Source: Oscarella lobularis (taxonomy: Eukaryota > Porifera > Homoscleromorpha > Homosclerophorida > Oscarellidae). From it: a stretch of DNA of 64,000 nucleotides. The stretch is taken from assembly GCF_947507565.1 (NCBI RefSeq), contig NC_089178.1:3348001-3412000 (forward strand). The letters run 5' to 3'. The translations under genes were made by a program, and so were the position numbers. Under the pieces are notes generated by a model that was given only the letters and a program-made list of their open reading frames with translations, was not told the DNA's origin and made no database searches. This document shows, one piece after another, positions 55,250 to 64,000 of this stretch (the first letter of the stretch is position 1; each line of letters begins with the position of its first letter).

Positions 55250-56422
55250 ATGGGAAAGAAGGCAGATTTTTTGAGTCCGAAGGCGATATCGAATCGCATT
55301 AAATCAAAAGGCCTTCAAAAGCTTCGTTGGTACTGTCAAATGTGCCAGAAACAGTGTCGCGACGAGAACGGATTCAAATGCCACACGATGTCGGAGTCGC
55401 ATCAACGCCAAATGATGCTCGTCGGCGAAAATCCGGGCAAATACATCCACGCATTCAGCTCGGAATTCTTCGCCGACTTCATGCGCCTACTTCGACACAG
55501 TTTCGGCACGACGCGCGTCCACTCGAACGTCGTCTATCAAGAATACATCAAAGACAAGCATCACTTTCACATGAACTCGACCCGATGGACGACGCTATCG
55601 GGATTCGTTCGCTTTCTCGGTCGCGAAGGCATTTGCAAAGTGGACGAGACGGAAAAGGGTCTTTTTCTCCAATACATCGAAAAGGATCCCGAGGGACGAG
55701 CGCGACGCGAGAAAAGGGAAAAAATGGCGAAAGACGACGCGGAACGAGAGGCGGAGCTCATTGCGCGTCAGGTGGAGAAGGGAGCCGCCGAGTCTGGAAG
55801 CCCGGAGGAAGTCGTTTATACGGAGTTGAAACGTGATGAGGAGAGTGAGGGAAAAATCGCTTTTAAATTGGGGGGCGGGGCTGTTGCGGCGTCGAAAGAG
55901 GAGGAAGAGGTTCCAGGGCCTCCTCCTCCTCCTAAACCAATCAGCGTGTTCGCTTCTGGAGCAAAAAAGACGACGGATCAGAAAAAATCACTTGACCCGA
56001 GAAAACGGTCCGCTTTGGATGAAATTATCGAAATGGAGGAGAAGAAAAGGGCCAAGGTGAAAAAGCACGACAATTGGCTGTTCGAAAACATTGTCGTCAA
56101 AGTCGTGTACAAAAAGTTGGGAGATCGTTATCACAAGCGCAAGGGAATCGTTCGCAATGTCGAGGATCGTTTTCTCGGGGTCGTCAAAATGCTGGATAGC
56201 GGGGACGTGCTTAAAGTCGATCAGGCTCACCTTGAGACGGTCATTCCCGCCGTCGGAAAACCGGTGCTGATCTTAAACGGCGCCTATCGGGGATTACGAG
56301 CCGTCTTAAAGAAATTGGATATTGATAATTATTGCGTTGACGTTGAGATTGATGAGGGACCGCTGAAGGGTCGCGCTGTGGAGGGAATAGCCTATGAGGA
56401 CGTTTCTAAATGGTATGAGTAG
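55250..56422 (+). CDS. KIN: KIN17 DNA/RNA-binding protein
   Basis: One exon of 390 codons. The N-terminus MGKKADFLSPKAISNRIKSK leads into a C2H2 zinc finger (WYCQMCQKQCRDENGFKCH, HQRQM), then the conserved winged helix (HAFSSEFFADFMRLLRHSFG, HFHMNSTRWTTLSGFVRFLG, EGICKVDETEKGLFLQYI). After a lysine/glutamate-rich helix and a proline-rich linker come the C-terminal tandem SH3-like/KOW repeats (DRYHKRKGIVRNVEDRF, VGKPVLILNGAYRGLRAVL, EDVSKWYE). The length matches the human protein (393). KIN17 acts in DNA replication, repair and splicing in the nucleus. Every family domain is complete. Confidence 0.95.
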   Translation: MGKKADFLSPKAISNRIKSKGLQKLRWYCQMCQKQCRDENGFKCHTMSESHQRQMMLVGENPGKYIHAFSSEFFADFMRLLRHSFGTTRVHSNVVYQEYIKDKHHFHMNSTRWTTLSGFVRFLGREGICKVDETEKGLFLQYIEKDPEGRARREKREKMAKDDAEREAELIARQVEKGAAESGSPEEVVYTELKRDEESEGKIAFKLGGGAVAASKEEEEVPGPPPPPKPISVFASGAKKTTDQKKSLDPRKRSALDEIIEMEEKKRAKVKKHDNWLFENIVVKVVYKKLGDRYHKRKGIVRNVEDRFLGVVKMLDSGDVLKVDQAHLETVIPAVGKPVLILNGAYRGLRAVLKKLDIDNYCVDVEIDEGPLKGRAVEGIAYEDVSKWYE

Positions 56423-56565
56423 GGGGGGAGGTTGACTGTACCATATTAACTGTAGTTTCTTTGTCTTTGTTTTTGTGTTGGGATTGGCTATTTCACAAAT
56501 ATATCATGTGACAGAGAGAAAATGTTGAAAATATGTCCTAATACGCAATTGATTTCTACGGGGGA

Positions 56566-56590
56566 GGGGGGGGGGGGGGGGGGGGGGGGG
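56566..56590 (+). repeat. Run of 25 guanines
   Basis: An uninterrupted G run, preceded by five more G and one A (from 56560), lies between the convergent 3' ends of KIN and PKN. Such runs can form G-quadruplexes or reflect a mutable homopolymer; the exact length in the assembly is unreliable. Confidence 0.95.
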
Positions 56591-56628
56591 CAGCGAGAGC
56601 CCTGTACAGTTACGAAGATAACAAAAGC

Positions 56629-61066
<4,438 letters not shown>

Positions 61067-61331
61067 TTTTCGGGGCGAAATCCCGTCAACGATGACGTCC
61101 GACGTTCGTCTGATTCGATTTCGATACAAGCGCGATCCGATGGTGGAGTGGGAACGCGACGAAACGGCTCCGCGAGTAAGAGTTCGGCGATGGAATAAAG
61201 AGAAGAGCCCGTATGTTAATCACAAGGCCCAAGAATGAAAAGTCGAGGCGAGAAAATTATAATCAACAATGTAGAGACTACGCGTTTCTAGGACGACGAA
61301 GTAAAACACAACACAAATTTTTCAATAACAC
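61067..61331. other. Space between PKN and BAG6 on the same strand
   Basis: The 265-base stretch must hold the PKN promoter and the BAG6 3' end. I see no gene in it. The plus-strand part near 61090-61200 is GC-rich coding-like sequence but has no homology that I recognise. Confidence 0.4.
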
Positions 61332-64000
61332 CTATTTAGCCGGATTCGCGTACGCGGCGGCGGCGCTGGGAAACACGGCCGGATCGAAATCGGGGTCGTT
61401 CAGCACGCGACGTCTCAGCTGGTGATCCAATTCTCTTCGATAGACCGCGCCGAGTTGAGAGGCACCAGCTGCCGCTTTGCTAATTTCTACGATAAGACGA
61501 CTAATCATTCAAGTTATTTTGGGCGGATGAGGAGAGGAAGTGACCTTCGATAGGCGTCCCGGATGCGAGTCCCGACGAACTGATCGCCTCGCACACAACT
61601 TGGCTCGCAGCTTTGTCAGCCGATACCGTTCTTACCTCAGTCTTCCGAAAAAAATTGCACCTTTAATTTAATCAAGAGATTATAAAAAATTCACCTTTTT
61701 TCTTTTCGCTGGTACGTAGTTCATATAAGCGTCGCTGAGTGTCCTCTGCGGAGGCATTTTCTTCTGAGTTTCGACGTCTCTTGTCACAACCGGAATCCAT
61801 TCCTTAGTAAATTAATTAATCAGATAAAGTAAAAAGACGTTTCGTCGTCGCGGCTTACGTTCGGAAGTACGAGATGCCATTCCTCTTGTTCTGACACTTC
61901 CGGAAGCTCGTCAGGAACGGCGTCGACCCAATTGGGTGCTCGAATTTTTTCCTGAGCAAAAATTACGCGAATCCGTGTTCCCACGTCTTTTGGAGTCGTA
62001 CCCTCGTTGGTTCGCTTTTCACGGACGGCTCTTCCTTCGACTTTTTCCCTTTTTTCTTTTTTTCTTTAGGAACATCATCTGTTGCCGCCGCCCACGCGTC
62101 GAGCTCTCCTTGACTGCACGGGTATTCGTTGATGTAAGCGGAGACAAACTGCCGTAAGAAAATGTTATAGAAGAAGTCCTGAAACGACGGAGAAAATCCT
62201 GAAAGCGGCGTAGAAATTGGTCCCAGCTAAGAAAGAAGAAAAGTGTGGCGAAAAGTCAAAAGAAAAAAATAACTTACTATGTGTCTCCTGAGCAGAGTTT
62301 CCACCGACGCCATTCCACCCTCGAGGCTATGAGCAAGGGCTTGGGCCAAGTGACCCATTGTCCGTCGGAACCACTGTTTGATTGCAATTCCAAAGGCATT
62401 AGGATCGTCTGAGAGAAACAATGGCGAGGAGAACTCGCGAAATCTCTCTCCTACCGTGTTCTGCACAGATAATGGTCACGACTTGATGAACGGGTTTTTT
62501 GAGTACGTTCATTATTGTACGTTGAGCTGATATACCGCGACGAGACGTCGTGCCTATCTATAATGATAAAAAGCAGCAAATAGGCGCGCAGCGTTACCGT
62601 ATCCCCCCCTTTATGAGCTGTACCAGAAATTCCGTTGTGTACTCTCTCAAGACATCCATCATTTTTTCGTAGACAGTCTGTGCGCGCGTGTAATTTAGAA
62701 ATGATTATCGTGTATGCTGTTACGCGACGTGCCTCGAACGTCTCCTCGGCTGTCATGTCTTGCCCGTCGTTGAACTCATTTTGAAGAAAGCGAATGAGAT
62801 TTGGTTGAAGTTGGGTAAGAGGCCCAACGTCGCCTGAACGAGTTTCAAACAAAGAAAACACGTAAAAAGAAGCGAAGAATGACCTTGTAGAATCTGAACT
62901 GCCTGCACTACTGTCAATCTCTCCAATATACACTCAATCAGACGAGATACGACAGCTGAAAAAAAGAGCTCTTCTAGTGCCCTATTATGACTCTGTATAT
63001 ATATATGTACTCACTGTTCTCGCTATCTAGCTCCACTAGGCCTTCAGATGCGTTAGCAAACATCTGTTGCAAGGACATTTGAGCTTGAGCATCTATAGCC
63101 GCGACTCTATGAGCTGTACAATGACTTTCCACGGCGTATTCTTACCCTCGTTTCCAGCCATCGTAGACAGAACGGCTCCCAACATCCGCTGGGACATTCC
63201 CTGCACGACATTGGCGAGATTTTCCGAGCCAGACGACGGCGGCGGAGCACCAGTAGTACTAGGACCGCTTTCGCCATCTGAAGAAGTCCTTTGTTGAGGC
63301 GGCGCCGACGCTGAAGCCGACGCCGGCGGGGTCCATTCAGATCCTCCTGGCATATTGCTCAGAAGATGTCGCGCAAGTTGAGCAGGAATGTGCTGGACGA
63401 CGTTGAGTCGAACTTCTATGCTGGGACCCGAATGAGAAGGAGTAGAATCTTCAATTTCCATGTCATCTTCGCTTCTCTCGCGCTCATTGTCGTCTTGACT
63501 CGACGGCACTTCTCTTTCTACAGAAAAAAATCTTGGACTTTGCGTGACGTGGATTTTTTCTCTAAACCTTGAAATTCCATATGTATGACAGACTCTTCGT
63601 CTTCGTCATCGTCGTCGTTTTCCGTCTGCGTTCTCGCTTGTACGTGATCCTCGCGCGACGGCGAATTGGCCGCCATTTCGGCGAGACGTCGTCTCTCCAT
63701 TTCGATCTGCATTCTCTGAAAGGGATGATTGAGCGGCGGCCCGGCGCCGAAACCCGTCGACGCCAATATGCGTCCCGGTGTGAGACCCGGCGCTTCGGAG
63801 CTGGGAAGGAGACAGCAATCGCCAAGAAAGCGAAAACATTGGCCAACGTGGTAGAAATATTCTTTGGCGCCCATTGCTAGGCTGTCCGCTTCAAGACTGA
63901 CATTGATGTGATTCTTTATATATAAAACTATAACCCGATTTTCGAATTTTTTTGATTTACTTACCAAACGATTGGGAAAGCGAAGACACATTGCTAGTTG
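61332..64000 (-). CDS. BAG6: BAG6 (BAT3/Scythe) chaperone, C-terminal part; 5' end outside the window
   Basis: Many minus-strand exons read toward a TAG at 61332-61334. The window's last exons include YFYHVGQCFRFLGDCC, GFGAGPPLNHPFQ, and acidic ENDDDDEDEES. Next come the helical blocks IEVRLNVVQHIPAQLARHLL, LANVVQGMSQRMLGAVLSTM, FVSAYINEYPCSQGELDAW and KKMPPQRTLSDAYMNYVPAK with RKK. The last exon ends ELDHQLRRRVLNDPDF then YANPAK. The SDAYMNYVPAKRKK stretch, followed by the C-terminal BAG-similar domain with RRRVLNDPDFDP, matches BAG6. BAG6 with UBL4A and TRC35 holds tail-anchored and mislocalised proteins for delivery or degradation. The N-terminal ubiquitin-like domain is not in this window. 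Confidence 0.88.

Overview
The window is nuclear DNA from an animal with a compact genome. Most genes carry short GT-AG introns, often about 45-60 bases, and many neighbours are packed head to head with only 31-275 bases between start codons. The gene set is clearly metazoan: ATR, CoREST, protein kinase N, a CM1 centrosomal protein, HEI10/CCNB1IP1, dynactin p24, BAG6 and Notum-family hydrolases. The mix of early-animal features, tiny introns and near-identical duplicated haplotype sequence would fit a sponge such as a homoscleromorph, but that assignment is inference.

Region 1-5.4 kb: an adaptor-like protein with a death domain and an SH2 domain (+), a GC-rich block with no convincing gene (about 3.2-4.0 kb), a doubtful small plus-strand gene, and a UFM1-specific protease (-) that starts 31 bases from the ATR start codon. 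Region 5.4-22.7 kb: an intronless ATR checkpoint kinase gene, then an HSD17B7-type sterol reductase (-) and a torsin ATPase (+). The block from the polyglycine stretch of ATR to the torsin Walker A motif is present twice, on either side of an N gap of exactly 200 bases. This is best read as two haplotype contigs placed end to end, so the genome probably has one ATR, one HSD17B7 and one torsin here.

Region 22.7-33.1 kb: an NCBP2AS2-like small protein (-), sialic acid lyase NPL (+), the splicing factor PRPF38B (+) and a long CDK5RAP2/myomegalin-type centrosomal coiled-coil protein (+). Region 33.3-43 kb: a single dsRNA-binding-domain protein (-), CoREST (-), an EF-hand/WD40 protein of the WDR49/WDR64 type (+), dynactin p24 (-) and the meiotic E3 ligase HEI10 (+). 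Region 43-53.8 kb: a head-to-head pair of glutamine synthetases, an ING4/5 PHD-finger protein (-), three tandem secreted pectin-acetylesterase/Notum-family hydrolases (-), a secreted intradiol dioxygenase fused to a netrin-like domain (+), and a pirin with a signal-peptide-like extension (-). Region 53.8-64 kb: a spliced-looking noncoding stretch with a tandem hairpin repeat, a sulfiredoxin with an N-terminal signal peptide (-), KIN17 (+), protein kinase N (-) and the 3' two-thirds or so of BAG6 (-), which runs off the end.

The most unusual items are the secreted intradiol ring-cleavage dioxygenase with an NTR-like domain, the death-domain/SH2 protein, the ER-targeted-looking sulfiredoxin and pirin, the recently expanded Notum-like cluster, and the dense series of divergent gene pairs. 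No operon-like, CRISPR or viral system was seen. Exon boundaries were called by eye from splice consensus and reading frame.
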